Positions 34,806-43,315 of a stretch of 64,000 bases of DNA are shown one piece after another (the stretch's first letter is position 1; each line of letters starts with the position of its first letter). The notes under the pieces were generated by a model. It was not told the DNA's origin and searched no databases. It saw nothing but the letters and a program-made list of their open reading frames with translations. A program made the position numbers and the translations under genes. Origin of the DNA: CAXXXW01 sp963665555. Lineage in GTDB: Bacteria; Pseudomonadota; Alphaproteobacteria; Thalassobaculales; Thalassobaculaceae. The stretch covers positions 2,914,001 through 2,978,000 of the forward strand of contig OY762308.1 in NCBI GenBank assembly GCA_963665555.2, in the 5' to 3' direction.

Positions 34806-35588
34806 ATGGCGAACGGGCGGGAAACGGCGCTGGTGACCGGCGCGGGCAGCGGCATCGGCCGGGCGGTGGCCATCGCGATGGCGGAGGCCGGGCGCAACGT
34901 GGCCTGCGCCGACATCGACCGGGAGACCGCCGAGACCGTCGCGGCCGCGGTCCGCCAGCACGGGGTGGACGCGCTCGCCGTCCAGGCCGACCTGGGCGAG
35001 GTCGCGGAGATCGAACGGGCGATCGACGAGACGGTCGCGGCCTTCGGCGCGCTCGACGTCATCGTCAACAACGCCGGCGTCACCCGCGCGGCCGACATCA
35101 TGGACCTCACGGAAGAGGACTGGGACTGGATGCACCGGGTCAACGCCAAGGGGGTGTTCTTCTGCCTCCAGGGCGCGGCGCGGCGGATGATCGCCCAGGG
35201 CGGCGGCGGGCGCATCGTCAACATCGCCTCCGTCGCCGGGCGCGGCTTCAGGCAAACCTCCAACGCCGCCTACGCCGCCAGCAAGGGCGCGGTGATCAGC
35301 CTGACCAAGACGGCGGCGCAGCAGCTGGGCGCGCACAACATCAACGTCAACGCCGTCTGCCCCGGCGTCACGCTGACGCCGCTGGTCGAGGGCATCGTGG
35401 CGGACCGGGCGGCCGAGCGCGGCGTTTCGGTGGACGAGATGCGGGTCGAGTTCGCCCGCGACATCCCGATCCGCCGCGCCAACGAGCCGGAGGACATCGC
35501 GGCGATGGTCGCCTTCCTCGCCTCGCCCGGCGCGCGCAACATCACCGGCCAGTGCTACAACGTGGACGGCGGGCTGGTGCCGAGCTGA
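34806..35588 (+). CDS. Short-chain dehydrogenase/reductase (FabG-like)
   Basis: A 260-residue classical SDR: TGAGSGIGRAVA, CADIDRE (Asp after the second strand, suggesting NAD preference), VNNAGVT, catalytic Ser in NIASVAG, Tyr-Lys in YAASKGAV, and the usual end NITGQCYNVDGGLVPS. A GGGAAGG ribosome site precedes the ATG. It probably oxidises a hydroxy compound made or used by the MaoC-like proteins encoded directly downstream. Confidence 0.92.
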   Translation: MANGRETALVTGAGSGIGRAVAIAMAEAGRNVACADIDRETAETVAAAVRQHGVDALAVQADLGEVAEIERAIDETVAAFGALDVIVNNAGVTRAADIMDLTEEDWDWMHRVNAKGVFFCLQGAARRMIAQGGGGRIVNIASVAGRGFRQTSNAAYAASKGAVISLTKTAAQQLGAHNINVNAVCPGVTLTPLVEGIVADRAAERGVSVDEMRVEFARDIPIRRANEPEDIAAMVAFLASPGARNITGQCYNVDGGLVPS

Positions 35589-35622
35589 CGGCGCGGCGGA
35601 CCGGCGGCGGGAGGGCGGCCCC

Positions 35623-36078
35623 ATGGCGGGACTCGTGAGCGCGGCGGCGCGATCCTGGATCGGGCGGAGCGACCCGCCGGTCGAGGTCGAGGTGAGCCGC
35701 CGCGACATCGTGAAATACGCCGTCTCGACGGAGCAGACGCGCCCCGAATACCTCGCGGGCGACGAGGCGCCGCCGATGTTCGTCTCGGCGCTGACGCGCG
35801 AGGCGGTTCCGCTCGCCGAACTGGGGCCGGACGGGCTGCCGCCCTCGGGCTCCATGCCGGACCTGCCGCTGAAGCGCGTCATGGCCGGCGGGATCGACTT
35901 CGCCTTCCACCGCCCGATCCGGCCCGGCGACGTGCTGACCGTCGAGCGGCGGCTTTCGGACATCGTCGAGAAACAGGGCCGCTCCGGCCCGCTGATCTTC
36001 GTGACGCACGAGATTTCCGTGCGCGACGCCGGGGGCCGCCCCGTCCTCGACCAGAAACAGACCCGCATCCTGAGGTGA
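35623..36078 (+). CDS. MaoC-like N-terminal-type dehydratase subunit
   Basis: A 151-residue hotdog protein of the FAS1_DH/MaoC N-terminal type: VSRRDIVKYAVSTEQ, a FHRPIRPGDVLTVERRLSD segment and VTHEISVRDAGGRPV. This half normally lacks the catalytic Asp/His pair and contributes to substrate binding. It ends 5 bp before the second MaoC-like gene, so the two should form a heteromeric enoyl-CoA hydratase-like enzyme. Confidence 0.85.
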   Translation: MAGLVSAAARSWIGRSDPPVEVEVSRRDIVKYAVSTEQTRPEYLAGDEAPPMFVSALTREAVPLAELGPDGLPPSGSMPDLPLKRVMAGGIDFAFHRPIRPGDVLTVERRLSDIVEKQGRSGPLIFVTHEISVRDAGGRPVLDQKQTRILR

Positions 36079-36082
36079 CGCC

Positions 36083-36526
36083 GTGACCGCCCCCGCCCTT
36101 GCCGCCCCCGCCTTGCCCGCCCCCGCCCTGCCCAAGGTCGGCGACGCGCTGCCCGAACGCGCGCACACCGCCACCAATGTCTCGCTGTTCTGCTACAACG
36201 CCGCGATCTGGAACCCGCACCGCATCCATTACGACGAGCGCTACACGACGGAGGTGGAGAAGCATCCCGGCGTGGTGATCGACGGCCCGCTGCAGGGCGA
36301 CTGGCTGTGCCAGGCAGCGACGGACTGGCTGCCGGAGGGGGCGGAGCTGCGCGCCTTCCGCTACTCCAACCGCCGGGCCGCCTATCTCGGCGAAACGCTG
36401 GTCTCCGGCGGGACCGTCGCGGCGGTGGACCCGGCGACGGGCGAGGTCGAACTCGACCTCCATATCAGGAACGAGGCGGGCGAAACCACGACGCCCGGAA
36501 GCGCGACCGTCCGCTTCCCGCTGTAG
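36083..36526 (+). CDS. MaoC-like dehydratase subunit (catalytic half)
   Basis: A 147-residue hotdog protein starting at GTG 36083. The hydratase-2-like motif is present as SLFCYNAAIWNPHRIHYDERY, with Asn-Pro-His and HYD positions, followed by GVVIDGPLQGDWL. It pairs with the preceding MaoC-N protein to hydrate or dehydrate an acyl-CoA-like thioester, as in mesaconyl-CoA or beta-oxidation-type steps. An Ala/Pro-rich N-terminal 20 residues is unusual and may not be structured. Confidence 0.87.
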   Translation: MTAPALAAPALPAPALPKVGDALPERAHTATNVSLFCYNAAIWNPHRIHYDERYTTEVEKHPGVVIDGPLQGDWLCQAATDWLPEGAELRAFRYSNRRAAYLGETLVSGGTVAAVDPATGEVELDLHIRNEAGETTTPGSATVRFPL

Positions 36527-36543
36527 GGGGCGGTTCGGCGGCG

Positions 36544-36771
36544 TCAGGCCTCGCCGCGGGCGTCCCGCTCCATCAGGACTTCGAGCGGAATCGCTTCCTC
36601 GCCCGACGCGAGGTGTTCGGCCAGCCGTTTTTCCGCGATTCGGGCGTCTTCGAGGTCCTCGAGATATTCGAGGATGGCCTCGCGCGCGTGGGAGGCGCCG
36701 GTTCGCCCGGTGGCCCTGGCCAGCGCTTCGAGGCGGGCCTCCATCTCGGCCGGAAGTTCTATCGCCAGCAC
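36544..36771 (-). CDS. Ribbon-helix-helix (RelB/DUF6290-like) antitoxin, orphan
   Basis: A 75-residue protein from a GTG start. The N-terminal strand AIELPAEMEARLEALARATG is followed by HAREAILEYLEDLEDARIAE, the standard layout of RHH antitoxins that bind DNA as dimers. Such genes usually precede a RelE/ParE-type toxin, but the DNA downstream is the convergent MaoC gene and no toxin frame is visible, so it is an orphan or a general regulator. Confidence 0.75.
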   Translation of the reverse strand: MLAIELPAEMEARLEALARATGRTGASHAREAILEYLEDLEDARIAEKRLAEHLASGEEAIPLEVLMERDARGEA

Positions 36772-36837
36772 GGTTCGTCGCCCTCCCCTGTCGCCCCGTG
36801 CGTATAGCGCGAAGGCGGGCGCCCCGCAACGCCGGCG

Positions 36838-38193
36838 TCACTGGCGGCCCGGCTTGCGGCCGGTGGCGCAGTGGAGCGGGTTGGCCTGGAAGAGCAGGCC
36901 CTCGGCCCGCGCCGCCTCGCGCGCGGCGTCCCAGACGGCGCGCTCGCCCTCCGACAGGCCGCCGCGCGCATGGGCCTCGCGGTAGCGCCACATCGGCCCG
37001 TCCGGCCGGTCGAAGGCCAGCAGCCAGGGAAAGCCCCGGACCTCCGCGAGGCCCGCCGCCGCCATGCGCCGGTAGAGCGAGCGGTCGGCCACCGCGCCCG
37101 GCGACACGGACCGGGGCTGCGCGTTCGCCCGCGCCGCGATCTCCGGCGGCAGGTCGAGGTTCCACCATTGCGGCATGTCGATCGCCCGCACGACGACGGC
37201 GACCGGCGCGCCGGGCCGCGCGACCCGGACCAGTTCGGCGAGCGCGGCGGCGGCGTCGCATTCCTCCAGCACGGTGACGGCGAAAACGGCGTCGAAGCCG
37301 GCGTCCGCGAAGGGCAGCGCCGTCGCGTCGCCATGGACTAGGCGCAGCGCGCCCGCCGCCGGCCCGTCGTCGCCGCCGCCGTCCGGCCCGGCGACGGGAA
37401 TCCCCGCCGCCCGCGCCAGCGCCGCCCCCTCGCGCAGCGCGTGGCGGTTTGCGTCGAGGCCGGTCGCGGCGAGGTCCGGCCGCGCCTCCAGCAATTGCCG
37501 GCACAGCGCGCCGGAGCCGCAGCCCGCCTCCAGGACGCGCCCGCCGGGCGGGATCGCCATGCGGCGCAGCAGCGTCGCGAACAGGTCGCGGTAGCTCGCC
37601 AGGCTCGCCCGGTCCTCCAGCATCGCGACGCCGCCGATATGCGCGCCGCCGAGCGACACGACGGAGAAGCGCCGCGCCAGCGCGCCGACAACCGGGTCCC
37701 ATTGCGAGGCGGCAAGGAAGAACGGCGTCAGCACCAGCGCCGGGCCGGAGCCGTCGATCCGCCAGGTCAGGCCCGCCGCCTCGCCCGCGCGCGGCGCGGC
37801 GGGATCGGGCGGCGCCGGCGGTTCGAGGCCGCCGAGGAAGGCGTCGAGTTCGGCGAGCAGTTCCTCCGGCCGCTCGGCCGCGATGTCGGACCAGGCGGTG
37901 GCGGCGTAGCCGGGCAGGCGGACCTGCCGCGCCTCGGGCATCGCGGGCGCGGCGTTGTCCGCCGCCTCGGCCGGGACGCCGCTGTCCCCGGTCAGCACCG
38001 TCGCGCGCGCGCCGAGGCCGGCGAAGGCCTCCGGCTCGATCCGGCTGGGCACGACCAGCGCCAGGCCGGCGATCCGTTCGGGGTTCCGGCGGCAGAACGC
38101 CGCGACGTCGCCCGGCATCTGCGTGGCGAGGAAGGCGCGCGCGATCCCCAGCCGGTCGAAAACCGCGGCCAGCCGGTCCGCGAGGTCGGTCAT
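36838..38193 (-). CDS. Mosaic protein: alpha/beta-hydrolase fragments fused to an SAM methyltransferase
   Basis: A 451-residue protein. Residues 1-120 look like the C-terminal half of an alpha/beta hydrolase (ERIAGLALV, then ELLAELDAFLGG). Residues 140-185 look like the first strands of another (RIDGSGPALVLTPF, QWDPVVGALARRFSVVS), but no GxSxG nucleophile is present. From residue 215 a class I methyltransferase follows, with motif I GGRVLEAGCGSGALC and an acidic DAGFDAVFAV. The tail (GLLFQANPLHCATGRKPG) is conserved-looking. It probably methylates a small molecule, with the hydrolase-like part as binding region. A pseudogene-derived fusion is the alternative. Confidence 0.75.
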   Translation of the reverse strand: MTDLADRLAAVFDRLGIARAFLATQMPGDVAAFCRRNPERIAGLALVVPSRIEPEAFAGLGARATVLTGDSGVPAEAADNAAPAMPEARQVRLPGYAATAWSDIAAERPEELLAELDAFLGGLEPPAPPDPAAPRAGEAAGLTWRIDGSGPALVLTPFFLAASQWDPVVGALARRFSVVSLGGAHIGGVAMLEDRASLASYRDLFATLLRRMAIPPGGRVLEAGCGSGALCRQLLEARPDLAATGLDANRHALREGAALARAAGIPVAGPDGGGDDGPAAGALRLVHGDATALPFADAGFDAVFAVTVLEECDAAAALAELVRVARPGAPVAVVVRAIDMPQWWNLDLPPEIAARANAQPRSVSPGAVADRSLYRRMAAAGLAEVRGFPWLLAFDRPDGPMWRYREAHARGGLSEGERAVWDAAREAARAEGLLFQANPLHCATGRKPGRQ

Positions 38194-38241
38194 ACCCCTC
38201 TTCCCGGCGGCGCTACCGGCGCTACCGACAACCGGCGCCGG

Positions 38242-38937
38242 TCAGTAGATCGTCTCGCGCAGGCGGGCCGGGTAGTTCCGGTCCCATTCGTCCCCGTCGA
38301 TCGCCCCGCCGGAGACCGCGCGCAGCATCTCGCCGCTCGACGGCAGGGCGGAGCGCGGGACCCGCGTCTCCGGGTCCCACAGGCGCGAGCGCACCAGCGC
38401 CTTGGGGCACTGGTAGTACGCGCTCTCCACCGCCACCTGGATCACGGTTCGCGGCGTCTTGCCCCGGATGGCGAAGGAGTCGAGCAGCGCGGGATCGGCC
38501 GACAGGCAGGCCCGGCCGTTCACCCGCATCGTCTCGTTCACGCCGGGGATCAGGAACAGCAGCGCGACGCGCGGGTCGCGCACGATGTTCTTCAGCGAAT
38601 CGAGGCGGTTGTTGCCGCGCCGGTCCGGGATCAGGACGGTCTTCGGGTCCGGGACGCGGGCGAAGCCGGCCGGGTCGCCGCGCGGCGAGCAGTCCAGTCC
38701 CTCCGGCCCGACGGTCGCCAGGACCGCGAAGGGCGCCGCCTCCACGAGCCGGCGGTAGTGCGGCGTCAGGTAGTCCAGCTCCTTGGCGAGCGCGACCTCC
38801 ATCGGCGCGCCGTAGAGCGCCTCCAGCTCCGCGACCGAGCCGATCCGGGCGGCCGCGCCGTTTCCGACGGCGCCGCCGCTTTCCGGAGCTTCGCGGACCG
38901 TCGCCGCCTCTCGGGTCGTACCGATCTCCTGGGTCAT
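38242..38937 (-). CDS. Pyridoxamine 5'-phosphate oxidase-like flavoprotein
   Basis: A 231-residue PPOX-family protein of the MSMEG_1061 type: FAVLATVGPEGLDCSPRGD, then VLIPDRRGNNRLDSLKNIV and PRVALLFLIPGVNETMRV. These are the FMN-binding split-barrel segments. Members reduce or oxidise small substrates with FMN or F420. The start at 38937 gives MTQEIGTTREA; the first 30 residues are poorly conserved-looking. It lies 12 bp after the CmcJ-like gene and 49 bp before the mosaic methyltransferase gene, an apparent operon. Confidence 0.87.
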   Translation of the reverse strand: MTQEIGTTREAATVREAPESGGAVGNGAAARIGSVAELEALYGAPMEVALAKELDYLTPHYRRLVEAAPFAVLATVGPEGLDCSPRGDPAGFARVPDPKTVLIPDRRGNNRLDSLKNIVRDPRVALLFLIPGVNETMRVNGRACLSADPALLDSFAIRGKTPRTVIQVAVESAYYQCPKALVRSRLWDPETRVPRSALPSSGEMLRAVSGGAIDGDEWDRNYPARLRETIY

Positions 38938-38948
38938 ACCGGGTCTCC

Positions 38949-39794
38949 CTACCACAGCGCCAGCGCGCGCATCTCGATGCTCTCGCGCGGCGCGGCGTCC
39001 GGCGGCGCGGACGGGTCGTCGAAGGCGGTGTGGGCGGTGAAGCGCACGCCGGCCGAGGCGTCGGTGTCGAACACCTTGAAGACCAGCGCCTCGTCCCGCC
39101 GCATCCACGGGAAGTAGTACCAGCGATGCGCCGGGTCGTAGGGGATGTGGTAGGTCTCGGCCGTGCGGTCGCGGTAGCGCCGCTCGTTGCGGATGAAGCC
39201 GGACTCCGGGATTGTGGAGCCGTCGCACATCGCCAGCGGCTCCGATTCGACGCGTGGCGCGATCGACCGCCAGGTCTGGATAATGGCGAAGCGCCGGCCG
39301 GCCGCCACGCTTTCCCATTCGTCGGGCAGGATGTCGCGCAGCCGTTGCGGCGCCGAGCGCTCGGTATAGTCGTTGTGCACGTAGCGCACCGGCCCGCGCA
39401 GCCAGCCCTCGGCGTGGCGCGCCGCCACGGGCGTGCGGACCGTGTGGTCGAACACATGGACGCGCCCGGCCCCGGACCGCGCCCGGATCAGCGCCTCGGT
39501 CTCGGGGTAGTAGACGCGGCGGACCTCTTCCTCGTCGTAGAAGTCCCGCACGGCCGTGTCGTGGTCCGCGAGTTCGAAGCCGTGGCGCGCCAGCGAGAAC
39601 GGCCCGCCGGCGCGCCGGCCGTCATGGATGCGCGTGCGCCGCGCCTCGTAGGGCGCGATACGCGCCTTGTGGGCCATTTCCGGCCAGTCCACATAGCGGA
39701 CCGAGGGCTTGCCGTCGTCCACGATATAGTGGAGGTCCGCCTCGACATACGCGCGGTCGAGCGCCTCCGGCGCCGCCTCGTCGACCAGTGCCAT
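38949..39794 (-). CDS. CmcJ/NvfI-like oxygenase family protein
   Basis: A 281-residue protein with the CmcJ-family pattern: RRTRIHDGRRAGGPFSLARH near residue 50, a DFYDEEEVRRVYYPE segment, VFDHTVR, VHNDYTERSAPQRL (conserved HxD-like pair), AIIQTWRSI, and YYFPWMRRDEALVFK near the end. The family includes 7-alpha-cephem-methoxylase subunit CmcJ and fungal 2OG/Fe dioxygenases, acting on hydroxyl or methoxyl groups. The metal ligands inferred here are the His and Asp of VHND and a later His. It heads the operon with the PPOX protein. Confidence 0.85.
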   Translation of the reverse strand: MALVDEAAPEALDRAYVEADLHYIVDDGKPSVRYVDWPEMAHKARIAPYEARRTRIHDGRRAGGPFSLARHGFELADHDTAVRDFYDEEEVRRVYYPETEALIRARSGAGRVHVFDHTVRTPVAARHAEGWLRGPVRYVHNDYTERSAPQRLRDILPDEWESVAAGRRFAIIQTWRSIAPRVESEPLAMCDGSTIPESGFIRNERRYRDRTAETYHIPYDPAHRWYYFPWMRRDEALVFKVFDTDASAGVRFTAHTAFDDPSAPPDAAPRESIEMRALALW

Positions 39795-39964
39795 GGCCCC
39801 TTCCCCTCGCCAGCCTCGCGGCGGAACATGGCCCGAAGCGCGCCGCCGCGCAAGGGGCGAAGGCGGGGCGAAGGACCGGCTGGACGCGCGGCTCCGGTTT
39901 TGGCATGACTGCGCGCGGCCGGCGGCGGGACGGGACCCGCCGCGCGACGCGGGAGAACGGAACG

Positions 39965-40156
39965 ATGCAGGCAAGCCCGATCCTCCAGCGGCTTCGCGCC
40001 GCCGCGGTTTCGATCCTGGTCGTGGCCGCGATCTTCGTCGCCGTGTTCCTGTTCCTCAGCCTCGAGATGTCGTCGCCCTACACGCGGGAAAGCCCGGACT
40101 GCTCGGTCTGGTGCTCGCTGGAAAGGAAGGTCGAGGCGCTGTTCGGCGGCGGATAG
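39965..40156 (+). CDS. Small single-pass membrane protein
   Basis: A 63-residue protein with an N-terminal basic-amphipathic start (MQASPILQRLRAAAVS), one transmembrane helix (about 15-33, ILVVAAIFVAVFLFLSL), and a short periplasmic-type tail with two Cys in CSVWCSLE. A GGAGAACGGAACG ribosome site precedes the ATG. I do not recognise a family. It sits alone between the CmcJ-like and radical SAM genes. Confidence 0.5.
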   Translation: MQASPILQRLRAAAVSILVVAAIFVAVFLFLSLEMSSPYTRESPDCSVWCSLERKVEALFGGG

Positions 40157-40240
40157 CCCGCCCGCCCGGCGTTTCCCGCTTGCCCGCGCGCGCCGTCCGG
40201 GCTACCGATTCGGCACCGCCGAACCGTTACGGGAAGCCGC

Positions 40241-41212
40241 ATGTCCGCGACCGGTCCCGCCGCGCCGCTCGATCCCCGCAAGTTCCGGGACCCGCTGGTC
40301 ACGGCGGCCGGGGAGCCGCGCGCGCGGGTGGAGTTCCGGGCGCTGGAGACGCTGTGGATCAACACGGGCACGCTCTGCAACATCGCCTGCGCCAACTGCT
40401 ACATCGAGTCCTCGCCGACCAACGACCGGCTCGCCTACATCCGGGCCGACGAGGCGGCCGCCTGTTTCGACGAGATCGAGCGCGACCGGCTCGGCACGCG
40501 GACGATCGGGTTCACCGGCGGGGAGCCGTTCATGAACCCCGGTTTCCTCGCCATGCTGGGCGACGCGCTCGGGCGGGGGTTCGAGGCGCTGGTGCTGACC
40601 AACGCGATGAAGCCGATGTGGAACCGGCGCGCCGGCCTGCTGGCGCTGCGCGAGCGGTTCGGGGCGCGGCTCAGGGTCCGGGTCTCGGTGGACCACCACA
40701 CGCGCGCGGGGCACGAGGCGGTGCGCGGCCCCCGGACCTGGGAGCCGACGGTCGCCGGGCTGGAGTGGCTGCGGGACAACGGCTTCGCGCTCGCCATCGC
40801 CGCGCGGCGGCCCGCCGGCGAGACGGAGGCCGAGGCGCGGGCCGGCTTCGCGCGCTTCCTCGCCGCGCGCGGCCTCGCGCTGGACGCCGGCGACCCGGAG
40901 GAGGTCGTGCTGTTCCCGGAGATGGACGCGGCCGCGGACGTGCAGGAAATCACCGCGGGCTGCTGGAGCCTGCTGTCGGTCTCGCCCGGCGACCAGATGT
41001 GCGCGACCGCGCGCATGGTGGTGAAGCGGCGGGGCGCGGACCGGCCGTCGGTGGTCGCCTGCACGCTGCTGCCGCACGAGCCGGGCTTCGAGCTCGGCGC
41101 GACGCTGGCCGAGGCGGCGCGGCCGGTGCGGCTCAACCATCCGCATTGCGCGCGGTTCTGCGTGCTCGGCGGCGCCAGCTGCGGCGGCGCCCCCCGCGCG
41201 GCCGCCGCCTGA
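40241..41212 (+). CDS. Radical SAM enzyme
   Basis: A 323-residue radical SAM protein. The 4Fe-4S-binding CxxxCxxC motif is TLCNIACANCYIESS (Cys46, 50, 53), followed by GFTGGEPFMNP (GGE motif) and LVLTNAMK. A second cysteine group at the C-terminus (HCARFCVLGGASCGG) probably binds an auxiliary cluster, as in SPASM-like enzymes. Family and substrate are unknown. It lies 80 bp upstream of a TauD-type dioxygenase on the same strand. The pairing hints at a small natural-product or nutrient-processing route. Confidence 0.9.
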   Translation: MSATGPAAPLDPRKFRDPLVTAAGEPRARVEFRALETLWINTGTLCNIACANCYIESSPTNDRLAYIRADEAAACFDEIERDRLGTRTIGFTGGEPFMNPGFLAMLGDALGRGFEALVLTNAMKPMWNRRAGLLALRERFGARLRVRVSVDHHTRAGHEAVRGPRTWEPTVAGLEWLRDNGFALAIAARRPAGETEAEARAGFARFLAARGLALDAGDPEEVVLFPEMDAAADVQEITAGCWSLLSVSPGDQMCATARMVVKRRGADRPSVVACTLLPHEPGFELGATLAEAARPVRLNHPHCARFCVLGGASCGGAPRAAAA

Positions 41213-41292
41213 CCGCCCGGCGGGAAAGTTTCCGCCGGCGGCGGAAACGCCCTATGCTCGCCCGCGACGGCGGATCGGCGCGGGAGGCGGGG

Positions 41293-42162
41293 ATGGCGGA
41301 ACCGGGGGTGGAGCCGCTCCACGGGGAGTTCGGGGCGCGGATAACGGGCATGGACCTGCGCGGCCCGCTGACGGAGGCGGAGGTCGAGCGCGTCCGCGAG
41401 GCGATCGACACGTATTCGCTCGTCGTCTTCCCGGACCAGTTCCTCGACGACGAGGCGCATCTCGCCTTCACCCGCCGGCTCGGCGAGCCGGAGCCGAACC
41501 ACGCCCGGCTCGGCCGCGACGGCGTGCTCGACTATTTCGGCACCATCGGCAACGTGCAGCCGGACGGGAGCGTGCTCGGCAATTCCGACAGGCTGACGGT
41601 GTTCCTCACCGGCAACAACATGTGGCATTCGGACTCCTCCTTCCGCGCCGTGCCGAGCCTGGTTTCGATCCAGAGCGTGAAGGAGGTCCCGGACGAGGGC
41701 GGGCAGACCCTGTTCGCGAGCGCGCGGGCCGCCCACGCGCGGCTGCCGGCGGAGACGCGGGAGCGGATCGAGCCGCTGGTCGTCGTGCACGACTACGTCT
41801 TCTCGCGCTCGAAGGTGGCGCCGGACGCGGTGACGCCCTCGCACGCCGCCTCGCTGCCGCCGATCCGCCAGCGGCTGGTGCGCCGCAACCCGCGCAACGG
41901 GGCCGCCGCCTACTATGTCGGCTCGCACGCGCGCGAGATCGAGGGCTGGGAGGCGCGCGAAAGCCGGGCGCTGCTCGACGGCCTGCTGGCCGGCGCGACC
42001 CGTCCGGAAAGCGTGTACGCGCACGACTGGGCGCCTGGCGAGGCGGTTGTCTGGGACAACCGCTGCATGTTGCATCGCGGCGTCGGCTACGACGCCGACA
42101 AACACCGCCGCCTGATGCGCCAGACCCGCGTCGCCGGCGCCGGCCCGACGCTGGAGGAGTAG
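41293..42162 (+). CDS. TauD/TfdA-family 2-oxoglutarate dioxygenase
   Basis: A 289-residue Fe(II)/2OG dioxygenase. The iron-binding HxD is in NMWHSDSSF and the distal His in DNRCMLHRGVGY; the 2OG-binding Arg follows in RRLMRQTRV. The N-terminal HGEFGARITGMDLRGPL is the standard TauD/TfdA entry. The substrate is unknown (taurine, phenoxy acids, carnitine precursors and others occur in the family). The start at 41293 follows GGGAGGCGGGG. Confidence 0.93.
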   Translation: MAEPGVEPLHGEFGARITGMDLRGPLTEAEVERVREAIDTYSLVVFPDQFLDDEAHLAFTRRLGEPEPNHARLGRDGVLDYFGTIGNVQPDGSVLGNSDRLTVFLTGNNMWHSDSSFRAVPSLVSIQSVKEVPDEGGQTLFASARAAHARLPAETRERIEPLVVVHDYVFSRSKVAPDAVTPSHAASLPPIRQRLVRRNPRNGAAAYYVGSHAREIEGWEARESRALLDGLLAGATRPESVYAHDWAPGEAVVWDNRCMLHRGVGYDADKHRRLMRQTRVAGAGPTLEE

Positions 42163-42178
42163 CCCGGCCGCGGCGCGC

Positions 42179-42700
42179 CTATTCGGCCGCGCGCGCCGGC
42201 GCGACCATGTAGGCGTCGCGGGGCACGCCGTCCATGTTCACGCCCTCGACCCGGACCAGGCGGGTCGCGGCGTCGCGGCGGGGCGAGTGCAGGTCGCCGA
42301 CGGCGTAGGCGCGCGCCATTCCGGGGCGGAGTTCGTAGGTCCGCACCGCCTCGACCTCGCCCGGCCGGTCCGCCTCCGGCTTGCGCAGGCAGCGCCAGTC
42401 GGTCATCCAGGTCACGCCCTCGGCCTGGCCGTAGACCGCCCAGCTCGGCCCGTGGTCGTGCGGCGGGCTGGTCCGCGCGCCGTCGTGGACATGGGCGAGG
42501 ATGCAGAACCCCAGGTCCGGGTCCTCGTAGAGCACCTTGCGCGGCGAGTCGTTGTCCGGCCCCAGATGCGCCGCGACGAAGCCGGAATCCCCGCAGGCGG
42601 CCTCGACATGGCGGCGCACCGCCTCCAGCCCGCCGGCGCCGGGATCGGCCTCCAGCGCGGCGCGGCAATCGGCCGCGAACCGTTCCAGCGTGTAGGACAT
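42179..42700 (-). CDS. Cupin-fold protein
   Basis: A 173-residue protein with a metal-binding-like cupin motif, SPPHDHGPSWAVYGQAEGV, and a second strand near YAVGDLHSPRRD. N-terminal helices precede it (FAADCRAALEADPGA). It resembles cysteine dioxygenase-like or small thiol-processing cupins in layout but cannot be assigned. It is transcribed convergently towards the dioxygenase. Confidence 0.75.
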   Translation of the reverse strand: MSYTLERFAADCRAALEADPGAGGLEAVRRHVEAACGDSGFVAAHLGPDNDSPRKVLYEDPDLGFCILAHVHDGARTSPPHDHGPSWAVYGQAEGVTWMTDWRCLRKPEADRPGEVEAVRTYELRPGMARAYAVGDLHSPRRDAATRLVRVEGVNMDGVPRDAYMVAPARAAE

Positions 42701-42758
42701 GGCGCACCTCCCCGAAACGCGACGACCGGCGGAGTCTAGCGGGCGCGGGCGGGCCGCG

Positions 42759-43244
42759 CTACCGCGAAACCGCCCGGCGCGGGCGGCGGGGCAACCAGCG
42801 CGGGACCTCGGCCCGGTAGGCCTCCCACGCCGCGCCGCGGCGCGCCGCCAGCCTCGGCTCCGCGACGAAGCGGACCAGCCCGTCCAGCGTCGCGAACAGC
42901 ACCGCCGCGTAGGCGAGGACGGGCGGCCAGTCGTAAAGCAGGTATTGCGACAGGATCGCCAGCAGCGCGCCGGACCAGACCGGGTTGCGCACATAGCGGA
43001 ACGGGCCGGCCGGCGCCGCGCCCGCGCCGCCTTCGCCGCCGCCGCGCCGCGACAGCGCGGCCGCCATGCCCGCCAGCATCGCCGCCATCCCCGCCGCGAA
43101 GGGGACCAGCCCGGCCATGCGGACCGGCGAATCCGTCATCGACCCCAGGAAGTCCAGCCGCCCGCCCACCAGGAAATACGGAACCCCCAGGACCAGCGCC
43201 AGGGGCAGCGCGACCAGGAGGGCCGGGTTCCGGGACAAGGGCAT
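42759..43244 (-). CDS. Isoprenylcysteine/phospholipid methyltransferase-like membrane protein
   Basis: A 161-residue integral membrane protein. Its segment GPFRYVRNPVWSGALLAILS is the RNPxY/xxG motif of the ICMT/PEMT group (DUF1295-like). It ends with the usual AWEAYRAEVPRWLPR. There are about four to five hydrophobic helices. It probably methylates a lipid or a small membrane-embedded substrate. Divergently transcribed from the IlvD/Edd gene. Confidence 0.83.
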   Translation of the reverse strand: MPLSRNPALLVALPLALVLGVPYFLVGGRLDFLGSMTDSPVRMAGLVPFAAGMAAMLAGMAAALSRRGGGEGGAGAAPAGPFRYVRNPVWSGALLAILSQYLLYDWPPVLAYAAVLFATLDGLVRFVAEPRLAARRGAAWEAYRAEVPRWLPRRPRRAVSR

Positions 43245-43315
43245 GGAGGGAAACTCCGGCGCGCGCTAGGATCGGCGCACAGTAACGGCGGCCGGGCCGG
43301 GAGGGAACCGAGACG

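Noticed and set aside
36544..36771. Complete toxin-antitoxin module at the RHH gene
   Set aside because: No toxin-like frame lies next to the antitoxin on either side; both neighbours are unrelated genes.
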